NCBI RefSeq assembly: GCF_036746095.1
Contig: NZ_DAIOEU010000009.1
Span: 54,683-118,682, forward strand
Direction: 5' to 3'
DNA length: 64,000 nucleotides
DNA from: Dyella_B sp036746095
GTDB taxonomy: Bacteria; Pseudomonadota; Gammaproteobacteria; Xanthomonadales; Rhodanobacteraceae
In this document: piece after piece, positions 10,400 to 19,005 of the stretch
Layout: each line of letters starts with the position of its first letter
Numbering within the stretch: position 1 is the first letter of the stretch
Made by a program: the position numbers and the translations under genes
Notes under the pieces: model-generated
The model's input: only the letters and a program-made list of their open reading frames with translations
What the model was told of the DNA's origin: nothing
Database searches by the model: none

Positions 10400-11101
10400 C
10401 TAAAAATTAGAAACGGCCGGCAACACTCGCGGCGCGTGTTCTTCCAGCAGGCTGCCATCCAGCAGGCGCGGCAGCAGTTCCAGCGCATCCTCGAAACCGG
10501 TGATCGGCACATAAGGAATGCCGGACGTACGGCAATGCTCGATCAGGCGGTGCTTGGCGAACACGAAATCCACCCGATCGGCGGCGCAGAAATCCGAAGC
10601 GCCATCGCCGATCAGCAGCGTCTTGCCGCCACCTTGGCGCGCCTGCGCCACGCACGCGCATTTGCAGGTGCCGCTGCGGCAACCTTCACTTTGGAACGGC
10701 GAAGTGAGCTGCCATTGGCGCGGCGGTATGCCCGGCGCCAGATGATTGGCGGCCAGCGGGAGGTGATCCAGATCGTAACGCCCAAGAATGCGATGGATGG
10801 CGTAATCGAGGCCATCACTGACGATGCGCATCGGTGTGCCGAGTTCAACGGTGCGCGCGACGAAGGCAGGAAACGCGTGGTCGATCCACAAGCCGTCCAG
10901 ATGCGCATCCAGATCGTCGCGGCCCACGTCGAGCAAGGCCACCTGGCCGCTCATGCATTCGCGCGAACCGATGCGGCCGGCACGCCAATCCTGCTCCAAC
11001 GCTTCCCAGCCAGGGCGGCCGAAACGATCCAGCAGCGAATCGATCACGTCCTCGACGGAGATGGTGCCGTCGAAGTCGCACAGGATGTTCCAAGCAGCCA
11101 C
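10400..11101 (-). CDS. HAD-family phosphatase (MtnX-like)
   Basis: A 233-residue haloacid-dehalogenase phosphatase. Motif I is CDFDGTIS (catalytic Asp residues near 8 and 10), motif II Ser lies in RIVSDG, and motifs III/IV include the KTLLIGDGASD segment near 160. A Cys-rich stretch (CRSGTCKCAC) sits in the middle, as in MtnX-like 2-hydroxy-3-keto-5-methylthiopentenyl-1-phosphate phosphatases and related HAD-IB enzymes. No other methionine-salvage gene is nearby, so the substrate is open. The start is assigned to the GTG at 11101, preceded by GGGAG; an alternative GTG at 11146 would add 15 residues that do not fit the family. Confidence 0.8.
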   Translation of the reverse strand: MAAWNILCDFDGTISVEDVIDSLLDRFGRPGWEALEQDWRAGRIGSRECMSGQVALLDVGRDDLDAHLDGLWIDHAFPAFVARTVELGTPMRIVSDGLDYAIHRILGRYDLDHLPLAANHLAPGIPPRQWQLTSPFQSEGCRSGTCKCACVAQARQGGGKTLLIGDGASDFCAADRVDFVFAKHRLIEHCRTSGIPYVPITGFEDALELLPRLLDGSLLEEHAPRVLPAVSNF

Positions 11102-11315
11102 TCGCGCCCACTCCCACACAAGATGACGTACATCTTGACGAGGCACCCCTTTCGGTCTCCTTTCCGTGATTTTTGGCTTCCTTGCGTTGCCCGTGCTGGC
11201 GAATCATGCAAAGAACAAACACGAAAGACAAACCGACGCGTACAGAAATAAGCCAAATCCGAGGCTGAACCGCTATGCTTAGCTTTTGCGCGCCTTTCAT
11301 CGACGGTTCCAGCCC

Positions 11316-12761
11316 GTGCACCATCCCGCACCGCGTCATACCCTTCCCGCTCTGCTTGCCGCCCTGGTGCTGACCGTGCTGGCAGGCTGCACCGCGGCCC
11401 CCTTGCCGGACCTGAAGCCACCGGTACCGCAGGCATGGCGCAACGCGCCGGCGACGAGTGCGCCAAATCCGGTGCGCCCCGACCTTACCAACTGGTGGCA
11501 AGCGTTCCACGATCCGGAGCTGGATGCGCTGGTCAAGCGCGCGCTGGACAACAACCTGGACGTAAAGGCCGCGACCGAGCGGTTGATTGCGGTGCGCACG
11601 CTGTACCGGCATACCAACGACAAGTTCCTGCCCAACCTCACCCTCGACACCAACCAGGTAATCCAGCCCGACGCCAGCGCGTCCTACTTCATCGTCGGCC
11701 TCGATGCGTTGTGGGAAATGCCGCTGTTCGGTGCGCTGAAAAGCACGCATCGGCTCGCCGCGGGCGATCTCGATGCGGCGCGTGCGGGGCTGCAGAGCGC
11801 CGACGTCACCCTCGTGGCCGAGGTGGTGCGCTGCTGGATCGCGCTGCGCTCGGCGCAACAGCAAGCTGCGTCGCTGGCGGCCGTGCGCGACGCGTATCGG
11901 CAAAAACTGCACCTGCTCGAAGTACGCCAAGGCCTGAAGCTGGCCGCGCCCACCGATGTTGCCTCCGCCAAGGCCGAACTGGCCCGTGCGGACATGGCGC
12001 TGATCGATCCGCAGCGCGCCATCAACGCCAATGCGCAGCAACTGGCCGTGCTGCTCGGCCAAAGCGAACCCGATCCGGCGTGGCTGGAAAGCGGTGCACA
12101 GCCGCAATTGGGCGACTGGCAGATGACGCATGCCCCAGCCGATCTGCTGCGCACGCGTCCCGACATTGCCGCCGCCGAAGCCCAGGTGCTGCGTGCGGCC
12201 GGCGAAGCGGGCATCGCGCGAGCTGATATCTATCCGCATATCGGGCTCGGCGCCTCGTTGGACTGGTCGGTGAACCTGCTCAGCCATCACACCTTCATTC
12301 GCTCCGGCGACGGCATCTTTTCCGCCGGCCCGGTGATCAACATGCCGCTGTTCGACTGGGGCATGCGCGCGGCCAAGGCTCACGCGCAAACCCACCAACT
12401 GCGCGCGGCGGTGTATGCCTATCGGCAGACGGTGCTGCAAGGCGTGGCCGAAACCGAGACCGCGATGGGCGACCTGCAACAGACCCGGCTGCGCGAGGAC
12501 TTGGCCGCGCAGGCCGTACAGGCCCAGGATGACAACCGCAGCGCGCTGGACAAACGCCGCAGCCTTGGCCTTGCCAGCACGCTGGAACTGCAGGACGCCA
12601 TGATCGCGCAGCAAAACGCGCAACTGGCATTGGTCTCCGCGCGGGCCGAACGCGATCTCGCCTATGTATCGCTCTATAAGGCCTTGGGTGGCGCACCGCT
12701 GCCGCCGGTGAACGTCGCCACCGATTACCACAAGCTTGGCGACAAGCAGGGGACCCGGTGA
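11316..12761 (+). CDS. TolC/NodT-type outer-membrane efflux lipoprotein
   Basis: An outer-membrane factor of the OprM/NodT type, about 481 residues. A lipoprotein signal ends in VLAGC, so the mature protein would be lipid-anchored at that Cys. Two long helical repeats typical of the trimeric TolC barrel-tunnel fold follow, with the family motifs NWWQAFHDPELDALV, LLRTRPDIAAAE and VINMPLFDWG. It is the exit duct of the exporter encoded by the next three genes. The start is uncertain: a GTG at 11316 gives a 24-residue signal, and a TTG at 11286 is the alternative; neither has a strong ribosome-binding site. The stop overlaps the next start (TGATG). Confidence 0.87.
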   Translation: MHHPAPRHTLPALLAALVLTVLAGCTAAPLPDLKPPVPQAWRNAPATSAPNPVRPDLTNWWQAFHDPELDALVKRALDNNLDVKAATERLIAVRTLYRHTNDKFLPNLTLDTNQVIQPDASASYFIVGLDALWEMPLFGALKSTHRLAAGDLDAARAGLQSADVTLVAEVVRCWIALRSAQQQAASLAAVRDAYRQKLHLLEVRQGLKLAAPTDVASAKAELARADMALIDPQRAINANAQQLAVLLGQSEPDPAWLESGAQPQLGDWQMTHAPADLLRTRPDIAAAEAQVLRAAGEAGIARADIYPHIGLGASLDWSVNLLSHHTFIRSGDGIFSAGPVINMPLFDWGMRAAKAHAQTHQLRAAVYAYRQTVLQGVAETETAMGDLQQTRLREDLAAQAVQAQDDNRSALDKRRSLGLASTLELQDAMIAQQNAQLALVSARAERDLAYVSLYKALGGAPLPPVNVATDYHKLGDKQGTR

Positions 12762-13894
12762 TGGTTGCGCTGGCACGCAAGACCCTGGTCTACGAATGGC
12801 GCCGTTTTTTGCCGGCCATTCTCGCGGTGGGTTTCGCCAGTTTGTTGCAGTTGCTGCAAGCGGCATTGGTGCTGGGTATTTTCGGCAGCGCCAGCGTGTA
12901 CATCACGCGTTCTTCCGCCGACTTGTGGGCCGGCTATCCCGGCACGCAAAGCGTGAACCTCGGCCGGCCGATCAGCGAAGACGTAGCGATGCGCCTGCGC
13001 ATGGACCCGGACGTGATGAAAGTCGAACCGTTCCGCTGGGTGGATGCCGACTGGCGCGGCCCGCGCGATACCGGCGGCGTGTCGGTATTCGTATCCGGCA
13101 TCGACGCACGCCCTGACGGCATGATGTTCTCGCGCGTACTGCCTCCTTCCTTGCGCGCGCGCTTGAACGAACCCGGCGCCGTGATCGTGGATGAGGCGGA
13201 CCTCGACAGCCTCGGCGTGAACGTGGGGGACGCCGCCGCCATCAACGGCCAGCGCGTGCGCGTGGTCGGCGTAAGCCGCGGCTTGCGCGCACTAGGTGGC
13301 GTGAACATCGTCGCCTCGCTGGAAACCGCGCGCGTGCTCGACGTGGCGCCCGATGACGCCGGCATGATGACGTACTTCATCGCCAAGGTGCGCCCTGGCG
13401 TGAAGCCGCGACGGGTGGCGAAGCGCTTGAACGGTTCGAATGCGTTCGGGCCGTACACCGTTTGGACGGCCAAAGCCTTTGCGCGCGAATCGAGCCTGTA
13501 CTGGATGTTCGATACAGGCGCCGGCGCCGGCGTGCTGTTCCTGGCCGGCATCGTGTTCCTGGTCGGCTCGGTGATCACCAGCCAGACCCTGATTGCCGCC
13601 GTGATCGGTTCGATCCGCGAATACGCCACCTTGAACGCGCTCGGCGTCGGCCGCGGCTCGCTGCGCAAGGTGGTGCTGGAACAAGCGTTCTGGGTAGGTG
13701 CATTGGGTTTGGTATGCAGCATCGTGATCGGCTTCATCCTGCTCGCCATCGCGCGCAATCGCAGCGTGCCGATGGAATTGAATCCGCTCATCACTATCGT
13801 TTGCCTCGCGCTGAGCATGGCGCTGGCGATCGTGTCCGGCCTGGCGGCGGTGCGCACGCTGCGCCGCGCCGATCCGGCGAGCTTGCTGAGATAA
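12761..13894 (+). CDS. ABC transporter permease, FtsX/DevC type
   Basis: A 377-residue FtsX-type permease with four transmembrane helices: one at residues 18-42, a large periplasmic domain of about 220 residues (MacB-like periplasmic core), then three helices near 255-280, 305-330 and 345-365. The last residues, ADPASLLR, are characteristic of the family. It should couple to the ATPase encoded 7 bases downstream and drive export through the adaptor and outer-membrane protein. The ATG at 12761 follows AGGGG; a GTG three bases earlier is the alternative. The architecture matches the DevBCA/MacAB class, which exports glycolipids, peptides or antibiotics. Confidence 0.87.
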   Translation: MVALARKTLVYEWRRFLPAILAVGFASLLQLLQAALVLGIFGSASVYITRSSADLWAGYPGTQSVNLGRPISEDVAMRLRMDPDVMKVEPFRWVDADWRGPRDTGGVSVFVSGIDARPDGMMFSRVLPPSLRARLNEPGAVIVDEADLDSLGVNVGDAAAINGQRVRVVGVSRGLRALGGVNIVASLETARVLDVAPDDAGMMTYFIAKVRPGVKPRRVAKRLNGSNAFGPYTVWTAKAFARESSLYWMFDTGAGAGVLFLAGIVFLVGSVITSQTLIAAVIGSIREYATLNALGVGRGSLRKVVLEQAFWVGALGLVCSIVIGFILLAIARNRSVPMELNPLITIVCLALSMALAIVSGLAAVRTLRRADPASLLR

Positions 13895-13901
13895 TCCCGC
13901 C

Positions 13902-14648
13902 GTGACGAGCATCCCCGCACCTGCCGCTTCTGCAACCACCGTCACGCTGCAAGCCCGCGACGTGCGCAAGACCTTTACCTCCGGCCGCATCGAAAGCACG
14001 GTGCTGCACGATCTCACTCTCGATGTGCATGCCGGCGCACTCACGCTGATTTCCGGCCCATCGGGCTGCGGCAAGAGCACGCTGCTGGCCATCCTCAGCG
14101 GCTTGCAACGCGCCGATGCAGGGCAGGTGCGCGCACTCGGCCACGACCTCAGCCACTTAGGAATGCGCGAACTGGAATCCTTCCGCCTGCAACACACGGG
14201 CTTCGTGTTCCAAGGTTTCAACCTGTTCCCGGCGTTGACGGCGCTGGAGCAAGTGGAATTGCCGCTGAGCTATCTCGGACTGGCCAAGGACGTGGTGCGC
14301 AAGCGTGCGGCGGAATCGCTGGAGGAAGTGGGCTTGGGTCCACGCATGAAGCTGCTCCCGGCCGAATTGTCCGGCGGTGAAAAGCAGCGCGTCGCCATCG
14401 CCCGCGCACTCGCCAAGCAGCCGGAACTCTTGTTTGCCGACGAACCCACCAGCGCGCTGGACGCCGCCAACGGCCAGATCGTCATCGACATTCTGCACCG
14501 CATCGCCCGCACGCATGGCACCACCGTGCTGTGCGTCAGCCACGATCCGCGCCTGGTCCATCACGCCGACCGCGTGCTGGCGATGGAAGATGGCCGCATT
14601 CTGAGCGACCATGTGCCGCCTTCGTCACCCACTAACGAGCCCCGCTGA
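13902..14648 (+). CDS. ABC transporter ATP-binding protein, DevA/MacB-like
   Basis: A 248-residue ABC ATPase. Walker A is GPSGCGKST near residue 50, the Q-loop is in VFQGFNLFP, the signature is LSGGEKQR near 148, Walker B is LLFADEPTSALD and the switch His is in CVSHD. The pattern is that of the LolD/MacB/DevA clade, which works with FtsX-type permeases such as the one just upstream. The start is a GTG at 13902; the first 15 residues are Ala/Ser/Pro-rich. The stop is 10 bases before the adaptor gene. It energises the exporter from the cytoplasmic side. Confidence 0.9.
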   Translation: MTSIPAPAASATTVTLQARDVRKTFTSGRIESTVLHDLTLDVHAGALTLISGPSGCGKSTLLAILSGLQRADAGQVRALGHDLSHLGMRELESFRLQHTGFVFQGFNLFPALTALEQVELPLSYLGLAKDVVRKRAAESLEEVGLGPRMKLLPAELSGGEKQRVAIARALAKQPELLFADEPTSALDAANGQIVIDILHRIARTHGTTVLCVSHDPRLVHHADRVLAMEDGRILSDHVPPSSPTNEPR

Positions 14649-14658
14649 GAACCCACGC

Positions 14659-15585
14659 ATGACCCTGCGCCCGCTCCGTGTTCCGCTCACCCTGCTTGCC
14701 GCAGCATTGCTTGCCGGCTGCTCGCAGGACGACGCCCCGGCGGCACCGAGCAATGCCGCCATGCCGGCTTACGCGGCGGTGGCCCGCGGACGCATCGACA
14801 TCGAAGGCGGCCTGCTCAAACTCACCATGCCCAGCGACGGCGTCGTGGCGCAGGTCGACGCGCATGAAGGCGATCACGTGCACAAAGGCCAGCTGCTGGT
14901 GCAGCTCGACCTGGAGCCGGCCAAGCTCGCCTTGGACACGGCGCTCGCCGAACAGCAGCAAGCCATTGCGCAGATCGGCACACTGGAAGCGCGTACCAAA
15001 GCAGCCGGACTGCGCGCATCGCGGCTGGAACAAGCCGCCAAGGCCGGCGCCGGCGACGTACAGAGCGCGGACGACGCGCGCGAGGCCGCACGGCAAGCGC
15101 AGGCCGAATTGACCAACGCGCGCGCTGCTGCGGCCTTGGCCGCGCAAAAAGTAGCCGGCGCGCGCTATCAACTGGCATTGCGCAGCCTACATGCGCCGAG
15201 CAATGGCGAGATCGTGCAACGCATGGTGCAACCCGGCGCCACGGTGTCGCCGGCCACCGGACCGCTGTTCGTGATGCTGCCCGATTCGCCGCGCATCGTG
15301 CGCGCCGAGCTCAATGAATCCTTCGTCGGCATGGTGCACGAAGGCATGTCCGCGGAGGTGGATGACGACAGCGGCAGCGGCCTGGCGCCGCTGAAAGCAC
15401 ACGTGTTGCGCATCGGCCGCGTGTTCGGCGCCAGCACCCTGGAAGACGATCCGCAGGTGCGCGCCAATACGCGTTCGGTGGAATGCGTGCTTACCTTCGA
15501 TCAGCCGCCGTCGACACCACTGCGCATCGGCCAACGCGTGCTGGTGAAGTTCTCGCCCAGGCCGGCATCGACGACGCAGCACTGA
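14659..15585 (+). CDS. HlyD/DevB-family periplasmic adaptor lipoprotein
   Basis: A 308-residue membrane-fusion protein. A lipoprotein signal ends in LLAGC, then a biotinyl-lipoyl half-motif (SDGVVAQVDAHEGDHV), a long Ala/Gln-rich coiled coil (about residues 90-180), the second lipoyl half (LHAPSNGEIVQ) and beta-barrel domains. It bridges the FtsX permease and the outer-membrane lipoprotein of this operon. Together the four genes at 11316-15585 make a complete tripartite efflux pump with both periplasmic parts lipid-anchored. The start is the ATG at 14659; an upstream in-frame extension overlaps the ATPase gene and lacks signal character. Confidence 0.87.
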   Translation: MTLRPLRVPLTLLAAALLAGCSQDDAPAAPSNAAMPAYAAVARGRIDIEGGLLKLTMPSDGVVAQVDAHEGDHVHKGQLLVQLDLEPAKLALDTALAEQQQAIAQIGTLEARTKAAGLRASRLEQAAKAGAGDVQSADDAREAARQAQAELTNARAAAALAAQKVAGARYQLALRSLHAPSNGEIVQRMVQPGATVSPATGPLFVMLPDSPRIVRAELNESFVGMVHEGMSAEVDDDSGSGLAPLKAHVLRIGRVFGASTLEDDPQVRANTRSVECVLTFDQPPSTPLRIGQRVLVKFSPRPASTTQH

Positions 15586-15717
15586 CATCCGCACCGCTGC
15601 GCCGTGCGCGTAACGATCGACGTGACGCGTCCCTCTTCGTCGACCGATCCTCTGCGCGCAAGCCCGGAAAACATCGCAGCCATCGCGATGCCCAGCTCAA
15701 TAACGAATCAGCACATT

Positions 15718-16350
15718 TCATCCTGCGGCATCATCGGGGTTTGCGAAAGCATATTCGCTGATCAAGTGCTCGTGTAGTGACATAGCCGCTTGCAGTCGTC
15801 GTTCGGTCTCCCGTACCGCCGCCTCTGTTCGGACCACCATCTGCTCGTCAACCAATACCTTGGTATCCAAACGCCGCTCTTCATCGCCAGCCTTGCGCAA
15901 GCTGGCGCGTCGTGACTCAAGTTCGTCATAGACTTCGGCCAACGCTTGGCCGATGCTCTAGCGTCACGCAGGATCCAGTTCACGTTGATATGCGCTGCGC
16001 AGTTGACTGCGCTGGGCACCTCGCAAGGAAATCTCTTCGTAAAGACCGTGCTTGCACTCACTGGCTGCCGCCCGGCCTCGTTTGGATTCATCCAACACTC
16101 GCTCGGCATCCTGCGCCTCATTGCCGGCTTCGACAAACTCGCCGTTTTTCCTGACTACGTCTTCCCGTGCGTCAACGTCCAGCCGGTAGATCGGGCGGCT
16201 GCCATTTGCATCGATGGCGTCACTTGTCTGAACTTGCGCCATTGCCGGCGCAGCATGCATGGCATGTAAAAGACCTACATGAATGCCATTCGCTTTATCG
16301 GCTTGAATACCAACGGGCGCGAACCACACAGTCTGATTTTCGCTACTCAT
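15718..16350 (-). pseudogene. Decayed coiled-coil protein gene (possible type III stalk-like)
   Basis: Between the exporter and dctA (15586-16475) the only gene-like signal is this one minus-strand frame, broken by TGA at 15964-15966 and TAG at 15958-15960. Both halves keep the same frame. The first part encodes about 128 residues beginning MSSENQTVWFAP; the second resumes with SIGQALAEVYDELESRR and runs about 80 residues to 15718. The second half is a charged Glu/Arg/Leu heptad-rich coiled coil, with the length and rhythm of YscO/SctO (FliJ-like) type III secretion stalk proteins. That resemblance is only suggestive. GC looks lower than in the flanking genes. No ribosome-binding site is evident before 16350. 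The remaining sequence at 15586-15717 shows nothing identifiable. Confidence 0.4.
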
Positions 16351-16475
16351 CGAGATATATGCCTACAAAACAAACCGTCCTTCACTGAGTGCTTGGCGCT
16401 GTCAAGCATGGCTTCCGTCCCGCAATTCAGCTGGCATTCTGCAAACAAGGGTCACTGCTTCGGGAGTCACAACAG

Positions 16476-17777
16476 ATGCGCCGCATCTATCGTCATTTCT
16501 ATTTCTGGGTGTTGCTCGCCATCCTGCTGGGTGGCGGCATCGGCCACTATTTTCCGGCAACAGGTGTTGCACTCAAACCGTTTGGCGACGGCTTCATCGC
16601 GCTGGTGAAAATGCTGATCGGCCCGATCATCTTCCTGACTGTCGTACTGGGCATTGCGGGCGTGGCCGACGTCAAGAAGGTCGGCCGCATCGGCGCCAAG
16701 GCCATTCTCTACTTCGAAGTGGTATCCAGTTTTGCGCTGGTGGCCGGCTTGCTGGTGGTCAATACGCTCAAGCCCGGCGCCGGTTTTAACGTCACGGCGG
16801 CCTCGCTCGACGCCAGTGTGGCAAGCAAGTACGCCAGCGCCGCGCACGAGCAGAACATCATTCACTTTCTGCTGCAGCTGATCCCCGCCACGTTCGCTGA
16901 TGCGTTCAGCAGCCACGGTGACCTGTTGCAGATATTGCTGCTCGCGCTGCTGTTCGGCTTCGCCATGATCCACATCGGCGACCGCGCCAAGCCGGTGCTG
17001 ACGTTGCTCGAAGCGCTATCAGGCGTATTCTTCCGCATCATGGGCCTGGTCATGCGCGTTGCACCGCTGGGCGCGATGGGCGCCATGGCCTTCACCATCG
17101 GCAAGTACGGCGTGGCAAGCCTGGGGCCTCTATTGAAGCTGATGGGGAGCTTCTACCTCGCCTGCGGCCTGTTCGTGCTGGTGGTGCTCGGTACCATCGC
17201 GCGCGCTACAGGATTCAGCATCCTGCGCTTCCTGCGCTACATCCGCGAAGAACTGCTGCTGGTGCTGGGCACTTCCTCGTCCGAATCCGCACTGGTTCCG
17301 CTGATGCAAAAGCTCGAGCGCCTGGGCTGCTCAAAATCGGTGGTCGGCCTAGTGGTGCCGAGCGGCTATTCGTTCAACCTGGATGGCACCAACATCTATT
17401 TGACGATGGCCGCGATCTTCATCGCGCAGGCCTTGAACGTGGAGTTGACGCTGACGCAGGAGCTGACCCTGCTCGCCGTGGCGATGTTGACGTCGAAGGG
17501 CGCCTCGGGCGTGACCGGCGCCGGCTTCATCACCCTGGCGGCGACCCTTGCCGTCGTGCCGTCGGTACCGGTGGCTGGCCTGGCCCTGATCCTGGGCGTC
17601 GACCGCTTCATGAGCGAAGCGCGTGCGCTCACCAACATCATCGGCAACGGCGTGGCCACCATCGTAGTGGCGCATTGGGAAAAAGAACTCGACCGCGCCA
17701 GCCTGCAGGCCGCTCTCAACGCGCCGCCAGCGCGCGCGACCACACGCAAGCAGGCAAGTATCCCCGAGACCCCGTAG
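16476..17777 (+). CDS. dctA: C4-dicarboxylate:cation symporter DctA
   Basis: A 433-residue member of the dicarboxylate/amino acid:cation symporter family. The Ser-rich re-entrant loop LGTSSSESALVPLM (residues about 265-280), the NLDGTNIY unwound helix and the second hairpin region TSKGASGVTGAGF are all present, with about eight transmembrane helices. It should import succinate, fumarate or malate across the inner membrane with cations. The ATG at 16476 has GGGAG at good spacing; the frame upstream is open but not family-like. The next two genes, a porin and an MFS carrier, suggest one organic-acid uptake unit. A weak GG-N10-GC sigma-54-like match lies at 16410-16423. Confidence 0.92.
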   Translation: MRRIYRHFYFWVLLAILLGGGIGHYFPATGVALKPFGDGFIALVKMLIGPIIFLTVVLGIAGVADVKKVGRIGAKAILYFEVVSSFALVAGLLVVNTLKPGAGFNVTAASLDASVASKYASAAHEQNIIHFLLQLIPATFADAFSSHGDLLQILLLALLFGFAMIHIGDRAKPVLTLLEALSGVFFRIMGLVMRVAPLGAMGAMAFTIGKYGVASLGPLLKLMGSFYLACGLFVLVVLGTIARATGFSILRFLRYIREELLLVLGTSSSESALVPLMQKLERLGCSKSVVGLVVPSGYSFNLDGTNIYLTMAAIFIAQALNVELTLTQELTLLAVAMLTSKGASGVTGAGFITLAATLAVVPSVPVAGLALILGVDRFMSEARALTNIIGNGVATIVVAHWEKELDRASLQAALNAPPARATTRKQASIPETP

Positions 17778-17806
17778 ACAAACTTTCTCTCGCCAAGGAG
17801 GCCGCC

Positions 17807-18979
17807 ATGAAAGCTGTTCGCTTGTTGCTGCAATACGTCCTGGGCATGGGTGTAAGCGCTACCGCCAGCGCTTACGACCTCAATCGATGGCCGACACGCT
17901 ATGTCAGTGCCGATGGCACGCAATGGAATGTCACCGGCAACTACCAGTATGACGGGATGTTCGCGCACCGCGGCGACACGATCGAGAATGCGCACACGCA
18001 TCGCCGCAAGGAGTTCGGACTGAGCGCACGCAGGCCGGGGCAATGGGACGCGATCGCCTACTTCGACTTCCAGTCCAAGACGTGGCTGGATGTGTTCTGG
18101 CGCGTGGACAGCCAATGGTTGTTCGGCAAGGACTACGGCCAGGTCCGCCTTGGCCACAGCAAGCCGCAAGTCGGCTTCGAAGGCGGCACAGCCTCGCGCG
18201 CCAACAGCTTCGTGGAAATGGCCCTGCCGCTGCAGGCCTTCTTCGAGAGTCGCCGCACCGGCATCGACTGGGCCTTCGAACGGCCGCGTTACCTGCTCAA
18301 TCTCGGGTATTACTTCGCGAGCGACCTGCAGGGCAAGAACGACGGCAGCACGCTGGTGGCACGCGCCGCCTGGACGCCGCACAAGCAACCAGGCGACGTA
18401 TTGCACCTGGGCGTGTCCGCCTCGCTGGAGCATCCGCGTGGCAGCATTGATGGCCGCGGTATCTACACCGCGCCATCGATGCGCTGGCGTGCCCGCCCGG
18501 AAGCCGGGCTTACCGATGTGCGGTTGAACGATACAGGCAGCCTGAGCCAGGTGCACAGCAATCGCCGCCTGGGCTTCGAAGGCTTGTGGATCCATGGCCC
18601 GCTGTCGCTGCAGGGCGAATACCTGCAAGGACGCAGCCTACGCCGGCAAGGCTTGCCAGGTTATGTCGGGCACGGTTACTACCTGTTCGCCAGCTATGTG
18701 TTGACCGGCGAATCGCGCAGCTACGCCTCTGGCAATGTCGGCAACGTGGTGCCCGCTCGTCCATGGGGCGCGGTGGAGCTGCTGCTGCGCCACAGTGTGT
18801 TGGACCTCGACCATGCTGCAGCGGCGGGCGGACGTGAGCACGATCTCACCATGGGCATGAACTGGTATCTGACACGGCACTTCAAGTTCCAGGCCAACTA
18901 CATTCAGGCACGCGCCACCCGGCAAGGCGTACAGCAGCGGCCGAACCTGACGGAACTACGCGCCCAACTCTATTTCTGA
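17807..18979 (+). CDS. Outer-membrane porin, OprO/OprP-like
   Basis: A 390-residue outer-membrane beta-barrel protein with a signal peptide of about 22 residues ending TASA. The body alternates polar and aromatic residues with many Trp/Tyr girdle positions and ends in LRAQLYF, a C-terminal Phe as used by the Bam insertion machinery. The central LGHSKPQVGFEGG segment and the overall pattern fit the phosphate-selective porin O/P family. In Xanthomonadales such porins also sit beside organic-acid transporters, which fits this position between dctA and an MFS carrier. AAGGAG precedes the ATG at 17807. Specificity for phosphate or for an organic anion cannot be decided. Confidence 0.82.
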   Translation: MKAVRLLLQYVLGMGVSATASAYDLNRWPTRYVSADGTQWNVTGNYQYDGMFAHRGDTIENAHTHRRKEFGLSARRPGQWDAIAYFDFQSKTWLDVFWRVDSQWLFGKDYGQVRLGHSKPQVGFEGGTASRANSFVEMALPLQAFFESRRTGIDWAFERPRYLLNLGYYFASDLQGKNDGSTLVARAAWTPHKQPGDVLHLGVSASLEHPRGSIDGRGIYTAPSMRWRARPEAGLTDVRLNDTGSLSQVHSNRRLGFEGLWIHGPLSLQGEYLQGRSLRRQGLPGYVGHGYYLFASYVLTGESRSYASGNVGNVVPARPWGAVELLLRHSVLDLDHAAAAGGREHDLTMGMNWYLTRHFKFQANYIQARATRQGVQQRPNLTELRAQLYF

Positions 18980-19005
18980 GCCTGCGCCAGCAGCAGAGGA
19001 GCATG

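Noticed and set aside
15958..15966. Read-through or selenocysteine use at the TGA in the coiled-coil frame
   Set aside because: A TAG follows two codons later and no selenocysteine insertion hairpin is evident, so decay is the simpler reading.
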